From positions 310,001-374,000 of the forward strand of contig CBDBCK010000027.1 of the NCBI GenBank assembly GCA_965203345.1: a DNA stretch of 64,000 nucleotides. The letters are read 5' to 3'. Source of the stretch: CBDBCK01 sp965203345 (GTDB lineage Bacteria; Chloroflexota; Dehalococcoidia; Lucifugimonadales; Lucifugimonadaceae). Below are positions 24,816-33,222 of this stretch, piece after piece. How positions within the stretch are numbered: the stretch's first letter is position 1; every line of letters starts with the position of its first letter. The notes under the pieces are model-generated. The model saw nothing but the letters and a program-made list of their open reading frames with translations. It did no database searches and was not told the DNA's origin. The position numbers were made by a program, and so were the translations under genes.

Positions 24816-26549
24816 ATGCCGCGTTACGTAATTTCAATATTTGTATTGATTCTCGCTGTTGCCGCTGTCGCTTTGTCTGCTTGTGAGGTACAGACTGCAC
24901 CTTCCACGCCCGATACAGTTACCGTGCTGGAAGTTACCATACCTACTCGAGTGCCAACTTATATTATCTCGCAGAATGCTTATACAGATATTTCAACAGG
25001 AGGTAGACATAGTTGCGGGCTTACGTCTTCCGGCTCAGTGATTTGCTGGGGAGGGGGATATGGACAGGGTGAATCATCTCCACCATCTGGTAGATTTATA
25101 TCAGTATCAGCTGGTTGGTTTCATAGTTGTGGTGTTAAGTCAGACGGCTCGGTTGTCTGCTGGGGGGGTGATTGGGACGGTCAATCATCTCCACCATCTG
25201 GCGACTTTATATCAGTATCAGCCGGTTATAACCATAGTTGTGGACTTACATCAGCCGGATCAGTGGCCTGTTGGGGGAATGATGGGTATGGTCAATCATC
25301 TCCACCATCTGGTAGATTTATATCAGTATCAGCCGGTCATTGGCATAATTGTGGTGTTAAGTCAGACGGATCAGTGATCTGCTGGGGGAACGATCGGTCT
25401 GGTCAATCGTCTCCCCCATTTAGTGACTTTATATCAGTATCAACTGGCTTTGCACATAGTTGTGGGCTTACGTCTTCCGGCTCGGTGATCTGCTGGGGAG
25501 ACAATGAGTATGGTCAATCATCTCCACCATCTGGCGAATTTACATCTATATCAGCTAGTTTTGACCATAGTTGTGGGCTTGCGTTCACCGGTTCAGTGGT
25601 CTGTTGGGGGACGAATGAGTTTGGCCAATCATCTCCCCCATCTGACGAATTTATATCAGTATTAGCAGGAGGTACATATAATTGTGGTATTAGGTCAGAC
25701 GGTTTACTGGTCTGCTGGGGAGACCCACCTATCTCCACTCCAGTACCATCTCAGTCCGTCCCGCAGAATGCTTATATAGACATTTCAGCAGGCAGTATAC
25801 ATAGTTGTGGTCTCACGCCTGACAGTTTGACGGTCTGCTGGGGTTCTAATCTGGATGGTCGATCATTTCCCCCGTCTGGCGACTTTATATCAGTATCAGC
25901 AGGCGGTGGACATAGTTGCGGTCTTACATCCGCCGATTCAGTGGCCTGCTGGGGAAACAATGAGTCTGGCCAATCGTCTCCTCCGTCTGGCGACTTTATA
26001 TCAGTATCAGCAGGTGGTTTACATAGTTGTGGTCTTACGTCTGCTGGTTCAGTGGCCTGCTGGGGAGACAACAGGGGTGGCCAATCGTCTCCTCCGTCTG
26101 GCGACTTTATATCAGTATCAGCAGGTGGTTTACATAGTTGCGGACTTACGTCTGCTGGTTCAGTGGTCTGTTGGGGGGCTAATGAGTTTGGTGAGTCGGT
26201 TCCTCCATTTGGCAACTTTATATCAGTATCAGCAGGCATTTTACATAGCTGTGGTCTTACGTCTGCCGGTTCAGTGGTTTGCTGGGGATCTAACGAGTAT
26301 GGTCAATCGTCTTCCCTATCTGGCGACTTTATATCTGTGTCAGCAGGTTTTGACCATAGTTGCGGGCTTATATCTTCCGGCTCGGTGGTTTGCTGGGGAT
26401 CTAATGAGTATGGTCAATCGTCTCCTCCATCTGGCGACTTTATATCTGTGTCAACAGGTGGTCGACATAGTTGTGGTCTTACGTCTTCCGATTCAGTTGT
26501 CTGCTGGGGGAATGATGAACTTGGTCAATCCTCTCTTCCTTCTGGATGA
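24816..26549 (+). CDS. RCC1-type repeat lipoprotein, two seven-bladed propellers
   Basis: The start is set at ATG 24816, giving a classical lipoprotein signal peptide (VISIFVLILAVAAVALSAC, lipobox Cys at residue 23). ATG 24777 would add 13 residues. A Pro/Thr linker follows, then fourteen 37-residue RCC1-like blades of the form FISVSAGGLHSCGLTS, GSVVCWG, GQSSPPSGD. Each blade has one Cys in SCG and one in CWG, which could form a disulfide outside the cell. The first seven blades are opened by SQNAYTDIS. After a short Pro-rich linker the next seven are opened by PQNAYIDIS, so the protein looks like a duplicated seven-blade propeller. It is surface-exposed with a likely binding role; the ligand is unknown. 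The gene ends just where the flanking duplication begins. Confidence 0.85.
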   Translation: MPRYVISIFVLILAVAAVALSACEVQTAPSTPDTVTVLEVTIPTRVPTYIISQNAYTDISTGGRHSCGLTSSGSVICWGGGYGQGESSPPSGRFISVSAGWFHSCGVKSDGSVVCWGGDWDGQSSPPSGDFISVSAGYNHSCGLTSAGSVACWGNDGYGQSSPPSGRFISVSAGHWHNCGVKSDGSVICWGNDRSGQSSPPFSDFISVSTGFAHSCGLTSSGSVICWGDNEYGQSSPPSGEFTSISASFDHSCGLAFTGSVVCWGTNEFGQSSPPSDEFISVLAGGTYNCGIRSDGLLVCWGDPPISTPVPSQSVPQNAYIDISAGSIHSCGLTPDSLTVCWGSNLDGRSFPPSGDFISVSAGGGHSCGLTSADSVACWGNNESGQSSPPSGDFISVSAGGLHSCGLTSAGSVACWGDNRGGQSSPPSGDFISVSAGGLHSCGLTSAGSVVCWGANEFGESVPPFGNFISVSAGILHSCGLTSAGSVVCWGSNEYGQSSSLSGDFISVSAGFDHSCGLISSGSVVCWGSNEYGQSSPPSGDFISVSTGGRHSCGLTSSDSVVCWGNDELGQSSLPSG

Positions 26550-26646
26550 CGTCACTGACTCTGTAGATGCGATCGAAACTTTAAGGAATCGCAAACTCTA
26601 CCGAAAGCCATATCATTACAGGGTAGACACCCTTATTGGCGCGTAG
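26540..26646 (+). pseudogene. Decayed gene tail, copy 2 (KLYRKPY-type C-terminus)
   Basis: In a frame different from the RCC1 gene, the sequence reads LLDDVTDSVDAI, KLYRKPYHYR and TLIGA, then stops at 26644-26646. It is homologous to 24178-24378. It has no start of its own and directly abuts the last RCC1 blade, so the RCC1 gene seems to have been joined onto the tail of another gene. Confidence 0.4.
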
Positions 26647-26926
26647 TACAGCGGTTTATCTAGTAGACTTACTGATAAACAGTTTTCAGAGTTCGGTTTG
26701 TTTACTGGTTTCACGGCGCGTTGGCGCTCTATGACGCCGCAATAATTTTCGAGTGGCTATTTTCTCGTAAAGAGTCACCTTAACGGAGGGGTTGGCATTG
26801 TTTTCACAAAGAGGTCCAAGAGATGAATCGCGTTGGCTTTACTCCTCTTCGGAGTCGTCATTATTTATGGGTGACGGCGGATTTTCTCTGCCGGGCGACA
26901 GAAGTCAGTACCTTCCTGACCGCAAC
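26547..26926 (+). repeat. Direct duplication, right copy (contains the start of the intact aminopeptidase)
   Basis: Partner of 24262-24639; the offset is about 2.29 kb. It starts at the stop codon of the RCC1 gene, includes the second KLYRKPY-type gene tail (ending at TAG 26644-26646), the non-coding spacer with the TAACGGAGGG ribosome site, and the first 43 codons of the aminopeptidase. Similarity ends after GACCGCAAC at 26926, where the gene continues intact. Confidence 0.88.
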
Positions 26927-29416
26927 GTGCAGGTGTCCCACATTAAGATATCTTGCCGCTTTAATATAGAGCGTCGGGAGGTGATAGGCGAGGTGTCGCT
27001 TTCGTTCAAAGCGGTTACTAACGAAGTCCGCCGCGTCATTTTGGACTGTGCTGATAGTGAGGTGAGCTCCGTCCGCATGGGAGACACAGACCTTGGGTTT
27101 TCTCTTGCGGAGGATAGGCTTGAAGTGGTTTTGTCCTCTCCACTTTTGGCGGGAGAGTCTGCGACGTTGGATATAGCTTACGTGTCTCGGCCTCAGGTTG
27201 GGTTGTACTTTACAGCCCCTGACGAGGACTATCCGGACAAGCCCGTTCAGATATGGACGCAGGGTCAAGATACAGACAATCATCACTGGTTCCCTTGTAT
27301 TGACGAACCTCGCGGGCTTCTCACTTCGGAGATAATTTGTACGGTTCAAGAAGGCTGGACTGTCATATCGAACGGCCGTCTTCTTAACGATTCGTCTTCC
27401 TCCGTCGGAGGTGAGAGGACGTATCATTGGCTTCAGGACAAACCTCATGCCGTTTATTTGATAACCCTGGTTGCCGGGGAGTTTTCCCGTGTGGTTCTGC
27501 AGGACTCCGACCCTCTTGTGGACTTTTACTGCCAGCCGGGCAGGGAAGAGGACGCTCGGCGAGCTTTTGAGAATACTGCGGCGATGATAAGTTTCTTTGA
27601 GGAAAGGACGGGTGAGCCTTATCCCTGGGACAAGTACAGTCAGGTTGCGGTTCAGGACTTCATCTTTGGCGGTATGGAGAACACATCAGCTACCACTCAA
27701 ACCGACCTGACTTTGCACGACGCCAAGGCACACAAGGACTTCTCTTCCGATTTTCTCGTAGCTCACGAGGCGGCACATCAGTGGTTTGGGGACTTGATAA
27801 CTTGCAGAGAGTGGCCTCATGGCTGGCTCAACGAGGGGTTTGCTACATTCTTTGAGGCTTTGTGGACGGAGCACTTCAAAGGCGACGATGAGTATTTGCA
27901 GGAGCTCATCTCTATGGAAGGCTTCTATCTCTCGGAATCCTACCGTCGTCCGATAGTGTATCGCCGTTACTCAAATCACGTCGACATATTTGACAGGCAT
28001 CTTTACGAGAAGGCGGGGCTCGTGCTCCACGTATTGCGAAGAGAGCTGGGCGATGAACTGTTCTTCGGAGCGGTGCGGCGCTACGTTCAGGATAATAAAG
28101 GCAGAAACGTCATAACCTCGGATTTTCAGCGCTCAGTGGAGGATGCTACGGGTCGCAGCCTGGATTGGTTCTTCGATCAATGGGTGTACCGTTCTGGCCA
28201 TCCCCACTTTGAGATAACTTATTCGTGGGAACCGGATAAAAGCCCTGATGATCCGGCCAACACGGAGGCGAACGGTTCCGGCGGATCCGACTCGGCGGCA
28301 GGAAATGATAATGGCGCGACTAATGGTAAAGCTGTCCTCTCCATAAACCAGACACAGTCTGATCCTTTCAGGTGCACTGTAGATATTGTGGTAGGTACCT
28401 CTGACGGGCATAAGACATTTAGAGAGACACTTAAGGAGACAAGATCCACAGTTTCTATACCGTTGCCTGCCCGTCCTCAATGGATACATTTTGATGGATC
28501 AAGAGCTGTAATAAAGACCCAAAAGTTTAAGCGTCCCGTATCAATGTTGATCAACCAACTGCGAGACGGTCATAACGCCTCGGCAAGGATTGAAGCTGCA
28601 GAGCTGCTTGGTAAGGAAAGTTCTCCGGAGGCCTTGGAAGCTCTGGAGACTGCTATGAAGGAGGATCCTTTCTGGGCTGTTCAGGCGAAGGCGGCGCGTG
28701 CTTTGGGAGAGATGCGAACAAAGAGTGCTAGAGACGCTCTTATCGCCTCCAAAAGCCTTGAACACCTGAAGGCACGCAGAGCGTTAGCTTCGGCTCTTGG
28801 AAGGTTTCGATATGACGAAGCGGCAGCGTCAGCTCTGACTGAGATGTTGAATAGCGAGGATAGTTACTATGTATCCGCCACGGCCGCTATGTCTCTAGGC
28901 TCCGTCAGGGGGAAAGATGCATTCTCTACCCTCTCAAAAGCTACAAGGCGCGATTCGCATCTGGACGTTATACGTTCTGGCGCTCTCTCTGGTCTGGCCG
29001 AGTTAGGAGGACGACGAGCTGAAAAGGTACTGCTGAAGTGGACTCGTCGCGGACTTTCACAGAGAGCAAGGATTGCGGCTACAGGTGGTTTGGCCAAGTT
29101 CGACCCGGACAAAAGGAGGATTGTTGAACGTTTGACAGACCTTTTAGAGGACGACTGGTTTCAAGTGAAGATTGCGGCGAGTCATGCGCTGGGATCTTTC
29201 GGAGTTCGTCAAGCGGTCGCCCATTTACGTAAGCTCGCAGAAAAGGACAAAAATGGCAGAGTAGCTCGTACTGCGCTCAGGGTTGCAAGTTCCATTGATA
29301 AGGGTAAGACTACCTCCGATGAGGTCAAGAAATTGCGCGAGCAGCTTGAAGAAGTAAAGGCTGAAGTGAACTCGCTACGATCGCGCACAAGCAAGCTGGA
29401 AATATCAGACAAATAA
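26798..29416 (+). CDS. M1-family aminopeptidase with C-terminal HEAT-like repeats
   Basis: Zn-dependent aminopeptidase of about 872 aa. The N-terminal saddle domain includes RREVIGEVSLSFKAV. The catalytic domain has the exopeptidase motif GGMENTSATT, the zinc site VAHEAAHQWFGD with the third ligand in WLNEGFATFFE, and the proton-donor Tyr region YEKAGLVLHVLRRELG. A Ser/Gly/Asn-rich linker (about residue 490) leads to HEAT/PBS-like helical repeats (ARIEAAELLGKE, QAKAARALGEM, VSATAAMSLGSV, IAASHALGSFG). A coiled coil closes the protein. The start is TTG 26798, 7 nt after GGAGGG; the TTG at 26792 is too close to that site. Its first 43 codons are duplicated upstream. No signal peptide, so cytoplasmic. 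Confidence 0.92.
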   Translation: MFSQRGPRDESRWLYSSSESSLFMGDGGFSLPGDRSQYLPDRNVQVSHIKISCRFNIERREVIGEVSLSFKAVTNEVRRVILDCADSEVSSVRMGDTDLGFSLAEDRLEVVLSSPLLAGESATLDIAYVSRPQVGLYFTAPDEDYPDKPVQIWTQGQDTDNHHWFPCIDEPRGLLTSEIICTVQEGWTVISNGRLLNDSSSSVGGERTYHWLQDKPHAVYLITLVAGEFSRVVLQDSDPLVDFYCQPGREEDARRAFENTAAMISFFEERTGEPYPWDKYSQVAVQDFIFGGMENTSATTQTDLTLHDAKAHKDFSSDFLVAHEAAHQWFGDLITCREWPHGWLNEGFATFFEALWTEHFKGDDEYLQELISMEGFYLSESYRRPIVYRRYSNHVDIFDRHLYEKAGLVLHVLRRELGDELFFGAVRRYVQDNKGRNVITSDFQRSVEDATGRSLDWFFDQWVYRSGHPHFEITYSWEPDKSPDDPANTEANGSGGSDSAAGNDNGATNGKAVLSINQTQSDPFRCTVDIVVGTSDGHKTFRETLKETRSTVSIPLPARPQWIHFDGSRAVIKTQKFKRPVSMLINQLRDGHNASARIEAAELLGKESSPEALEALETAMKEDPFWAVQAKAARALGEMRTKSARDALIASKSLEHLKARRALASALGRFRYDEAAASALTEMLNSEDSYYVSATAAMSLGSVRGKDAFSTLSKATRRDSHLDVIRSGALSGLAELGGRRAEKVLLKWTRRGLSQRARIAATGGLAKFDPDKRRIVERLTDLLEDDWFQVKIAASHALGSFGVRQAVAHLRKLAEKDKNGRVARTALRVASSIDKGKTTSDEVKKLREQLEEVKAEVNSLRSRTSKLEISDK

Positions 29417-29454
29417 ACGCTTTCCAGGGTTGATCAACATCATTGGAGCTTCTT

Positions 29455-32085
29455 CTATTGGTTACGGTTCGTCGTTCCCTTTATCTCTTTCTGTAGTTCT
29501 GCAAGTGCGTTCATTGCTTCTATCGGTGTCATCTCTTCAAGCCGCATATCTTGTAATTTTTCGATTATAGTCTGGGAACGTTGTTCCCCAGGTGTGAACA
29601 GGCTGATCTGTGTAGCGGTCTCCGCGTTAGGCTTTAGAGCCCCTTTGCCAGACTCAAGCTCGTCAAGTATCTTCTGCGCTCTGTGTACAACCGGTGAGGG
29701 TAGGCCCGCCAGGCGTGCCACGTAGACTCCATAGGAACGATTAGCTCCGCCGGGCGCAATGCGATGTAGAAATATAACCCCCTCTTCTTTCTCTGCGACT
29801 GCCACCTGGTAGTTTGCCGCTTTCGGCAGGCTGTCTCCAAGCGACGTCATCTCGTGGAAATGAGTTGCGAACAATGTCCGGCATCCAAGCCGGGCCCCGT
29901 TGTGGATATGTTCGGCTACGGCTTGAGCTATGGCCAGTCCGTCATATGTGCTTGTGCCTCTTCCTATCTCGTCGAATACGACCAGTGAGCGGGGCGACGC
30001 TTGGTTTAGGATGCTTGCAGTCTCTACCATCTCCACCATGAAGGTAGAACGGTTTCCTGATATATCGTCGCTCAGTCCAGAGCGAGTGAATATGCGATCT
30101 ATAACACCAATGCGTGCTTTATCGGCGGGTATGAAGCTGCCCATTTGAGCCATTAGTGCCAGCGTGGCTACCATGCGTATATAAGTTGATTTTCCGGACA
30201 TATTCGGCCCGGTTATGATCATGAGACTTCTGTTTAAGGTTGAAAGAGAGACGTCGTTAGGTACAAACCTGCCCGGTCCTAAAACGTCTTCCACTATAGG
30301 ATGCCTTCCACCTGATATCTCAATATCCCCAGAGTTGTCTACTTCGGGCCTGATCCATTTCTTCTCCAGGGCAACTTCCGCCAGTCCGCAGATCGCGTCT
30401 AGTTCAGCTATCCGCTTCGCCGCCGACATTATCATCTCCGCCCTTGTAGTCAGTTCACCGCATACTCTTTGGAAGGCGCCCTTTTCCAACTGTTCTATCT
30501 GCTCTCTTGCTCTTAATATCCTGGACTCAAGCTCCTTAAGCGCTGGAGTGGAGAAGCGCACTGATGTGGCTAGCGTCTGTTGAGGTTCAAAGTCAGGGGG
30601 TATCTTGTCTTTGCTTCCCCTTGAAACCTCGATGCAGTAGCCGAATACGCGGTTGTACTTTATACGAAGGGGCTTTATGCCTGTTCTCTCACGTTCCGCT
30701 GTTTCCATAGCGGTTATCCTGGATCGTGTGTCGCTTGAGATTGACCTTACCTCGTCCAACATATCGTCGAAACCGGGCTTGATTGTGTTCCCTTCACCTA
30801 CGGATAGAGGTGCGTCAGGAAGTACTGAGGCGGCAACCAGGTCAGATATTTCTCTGATGTCCATATGCGTGAGTTTTCCGAAATCAGCTTTCACTCCGGC
30901 AGACTGTGTTGCTTTACTTAAGGCCGGTACGTTACTGATCCCTTTTGCCAGTGAGAGGACGTCCCGCGGATGGGCGGTAAAGGAACGGCACCTGTTGATT
31001 AGCCTTTCAAGGTCAGATATTGATGAGAGAGCAGCGCGAGCGTCGGACAGTGCATCTGGATTGCGGAAGAATTGCTCCGTCTGCTCTTGTCGTTTCCGTA
31101 TTGGATCTGGACGTGCAAGTGGGGAACTCAACCATTCTCGTATGAGCCTTTTGCCCATAGGCGTGCAGGTTCTATCCAGAGACTTAAGAAGGCTGTACGT
31201 TTGTTTTGAGCTGCTTAGGGGTTCCAACACCTCCAGGTCTTCCATAACTTGTGTGCTCAACAGGACGTGATCACTCGGTTCTTCTGTATGTAAGGAGGTT
31301 ATTTGGGGCAGAGTTCCCATTTGAGTCTCTGCAAGGAACTCAAGAGTAGTGGCGGCGGCGATCACTGCAAGCGGTTTGTCGGCGCACCCGAACGACTCTA
31401 GAGTTGATACCCCGAAATGATTTTTTAAAGTGTTTTCAGAACTGAAAGAGCTTGTCCCTGATTTGTCCAACGATCGGATGGTTCCTTTGTAAATTCCCTC
31501 AGACGCGTCGAAAACTGCTTTGGCAGCATCGTTCACCAGCACCTCAGCAGGCGAGAGACGTAATATGGTGTCAAGGAGGCTTGTAGATTCAGTCTGCAAT
31601 GTGGCGAAGTCGGAGGTTGTAAGATCAACGTAAGCTATACCGGCTTGGTGGCCATGGACGATCACCGCTGCGAGATAGTTACTTTTGTTCTCCTCAAGCA
31701 TGCCTGGTTCAATGACGGTTCCGGGCGTTACTATTCTCACGACGGCACGCTCTAGTACTTGATTATGACTGGTGCCGGACTTGCCTGAGATCTGTTCTGC
31801 GATGGCAACCTTCAAGCCGGCGCGCACCAATTTTGCAAGGTAAGAGGACAAGGCATGGTGCGGTATGCCTGCTAGTGGTGCCTTAACTCCACCTCCAATA
31901 TCCCTTGCGGTTAAAGCTATATCCAGGACGCGCGACATAGTTTCGGCATCCTCATCAAAAGTCTCGTAGAAATCTCCTATGCGGAACAGTAATAGTGCGT
32001 CAGGGTGTTTATTCTTGAAGTGTAAGTACTGCCTTCGTCCAGGCGACAACCTAGGTTTTCTTGGGGATCCGCTCTTTGCTGTCAT
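29455..32085 (-). CDS. mutS: DNA mismatch repair protein MutS
   Basis: Recognises mismatches and small loops and recruits MutL. The 876-aa protein has mismatch-binding domain I with LLFRIGDFYETFDEDA (the Phe-x-Glu wedge being FYE, about residues 37-39). The connector, core and clamp domains follow. The ATPase domain has Walker A GPNMSGKSTYIR, the VEMVETASIL block, DEIGRGTSTYDGLAIA and LFATHFHEMT. The C-terminal tail ends in the usual helical dimerisation region. Length and domain order are typical of MutS1. It is convergent with the aminopeptidase gene, and mutL is not in the window. Confidence 0.97.
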   Translation of the reverse strand: MTAKSGSPRKPRLSPGRRQYLHFKNKHPDALLLFRIGDFYETFDEDAETMSRVLDIALTARDIGGGVKAPLAGIPHHALSSYLAKLVRAGLKVAIAEQISGKSGTSHNQVLERAVVRIVTPGTVIEPGMLEENKSNYLAAVIVHGHQAGIAYVDLTTSDFATLQTESTSLLDTILRLSPAEVLVNDAAKAVFDASEGIYKGTIRSLDKSGTSSFSSENTLKNHFGVSTLESFGCADKPLAVIAAATTLEFLAETQMGTLPQITSLHTEEPSDHVLLSTQVMEDLEVLEPLSSSKQTYSLLKSLDRTCTPMGKRLIREWLSSPLARPDPIRKRQEQTEQFFRNPDALSDARAALSSISDLERLINRCRSFTAHPRDVLSLAKGISNVPALSKATQSAGVKADFGKLTHMDIREISDLVAASVLPDAPLSVGEGNTIKPGFDDMLDEVRSISSDTRSRITAMETAERERTGIKPLRIKYNRVFGYCIEVSRGSKDKIPPDFEPQQTLATSVRFSTPALKELESRILRAREQIEQLEKGAFQRVCGELTTRAEMIMSAAKRIAELDAICGLAEVALEKKWIRPEVDNSGDIEISGGRHPIVEDVLGPGRFVPNDVSLSTLNRSLMIITGPNMSGKSTYIRMVATLALMAQMGSFIPADKARIGVIDRIFTRSGLSDDISGNRSTFMVEMVETASILNQASPRSLVVFDEIGRGTSTYDGLAIAQAVAEHIHNGARLGCRTLFATHFHEMTSLGDSLPKAANYQVAVAEKEEGVIFLHRIAPGGANRSYGVYVARLAGLPSPVVHRAQKILDELESGKGALKPNAETATQISLFTPGEQRSQTIIEKLQDMRLEEMTPIEAMNALAELQKEIKGTTNRNQ

Positions 32086-32283
32086 CGTTACTACAATCCG
32101 CCTATTTACGACTTAAGGTAACCAAGTCCGGTGTTTTCTATGCTAAGCAGGAAAAGCCACCGCCATCTAGTTTTTTCTTGATGTGTAGCTCTTCGTTACT
32201 ATCTTCTATGTATTCCGTCTATCACCAGATAGTAAAAAGACCGACTGCGACGCTCTATATGCCAAACGAGAAGGGCCATTTGT

Positions 32284-33180
32284 TCACTCTAGATCGAAGG
32301 AGACCAAGTCTGATGCCCTCCACGTCAAACGGGAAAAATTTGTGCCTTCAGGGACATCAAAAAGAAAGTACCCTGCTACTTGGTACCCTTGATTCAGTGT
32401 GAGGCTGCCCCAGATGTACTGGAACCCATCTACGACATAGCGGGGGTTCAGCTCTGCCGGTACCGCTGCTGACACAGGATCCAGCGGAGCGTACCTTTTG
32501 CCGTCCTGATCTACCAGAGAGACTGCCGATTCGTCCGCTATGATGCTGATCTCTTGAGAGAGGTTGAAGTTGCTCACTTCCAATTTTGTTAGGAATATCC
32601 TGTTTTCTGGAGAAGAGGGACGAATAGCCAGATTGACGGGTGTAGATCCATCCTCTCCTCCTATGCCTGTAAAGTGTAGCTCCTGAAAGGGACGTGGGCT
32701 CTCTTCAATACGAATCGTCAGGAATCGACCAGATCTGAAGCTCTGGTCGGGTTGGCTCAGTACGAGCAGGAAAAGCGGTATGAGCACGGCCGCCGATATG
32801 ACGCTGATGACGGCAGCAGCCAACAGTTTCCACGGCGTATAAGAGACTTTAGGGTATTGCGACTGCCTTCTAACTAACACCTCACCCGAAGGGGAAACAT
32901 CCACGTACTCCAAGCCGTAGGATCCACCTGTTGCTTTCTCCGGTACATACTTGATCCATACACGAACTAAACCATCCGCTCCCTCCTCGACGTCCGTTAC
33001 GGAGCGCTTAAGACTCACCTTTGACAGTTCATGGCCGTAATCATATCGATTCTTCTCCACATAACGCAATGCAACCTCCACCTGAAGAGCGAACTTGTGC
33101 CGCGTTTCTTCTTGACCATTCTCCGGCGGCGAGATACCTCCGGTGGATTGTGCAGGCGAATTGCTGGAAGCCTCGGTCAT
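32284..33180 (-). CDS. Single-pass membrane protein with DUF4352-like extracytoplasmic domain
   Basis: A 298-aa protein of unknown function. Residues 1-115 are hydrophilic and probably cytoplasmic, with a small beta-rich part (VRVWIKYVPEKATGG, GLEYVDVSPSGEVLVR). One membrane segment lies at about 117-142 (LLAAAVISVISAAVLIPLF). The outer part, about 150-298, is beta-rich; LVDQDGKRYAPLD, GYQVAGYFLFDVPEG and LTWRASD resemble the DUF4352/telokin-like immunoglobulin fold seen in Gram-positive lipoproteins. It lies between mutS and the cysteine desulfurase gene, in the same direction as both, 42 bp after the latter. Confidence 0.6.
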   Translation of the reverse strand: MTEASSNSPAQSTGGISPPENGQEETRHKFALQVEVALRYVEKNRYDYGHELSKVSLKRSVTDVEEGADGLVRVWIKYVPEKATGGSYGLEYVDVSPSGEVLVRRQSQYPKVSYTPWKLLAAAVISVISAAVLIPLFLLVLSQPDQSFRSGRFLTIRIEESPRPFQELHFTGIGGEDGSTPVNLAIRPSSPENRIFLTKLEVSNFNLSQEISIIADESAVSLVDQDGKRYAPLDPVSAAVPAELNPRYVVDGFQYIWGSLTLNQGYQVAGYFLFDVPEGTNFSRLTWRASDLVSFDLE

Positions 33181-33222
33181 TGGTTTAGCTTCCTGCTTCC
33201 AAAAAGGGTTTCATAACTAGTC

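Noticed and set aside
25855..26646. A 263-codon plus-strand frame overlapping the RCC1 gene
   Set aside because: The first part is an out-of-frame shadow of the RCC1 repeats, open because of the repeat period. Only the last part (26540-26646) has an independent homologue and was kept as a gene tail.
24052..26800. An insertion sequence or integron as the cause of the duplication
   Set aside because: No transposase or integrase gene, no terminal inverted repeats and no attC-like sites were seen; homologous recombination is the simpler explanation.
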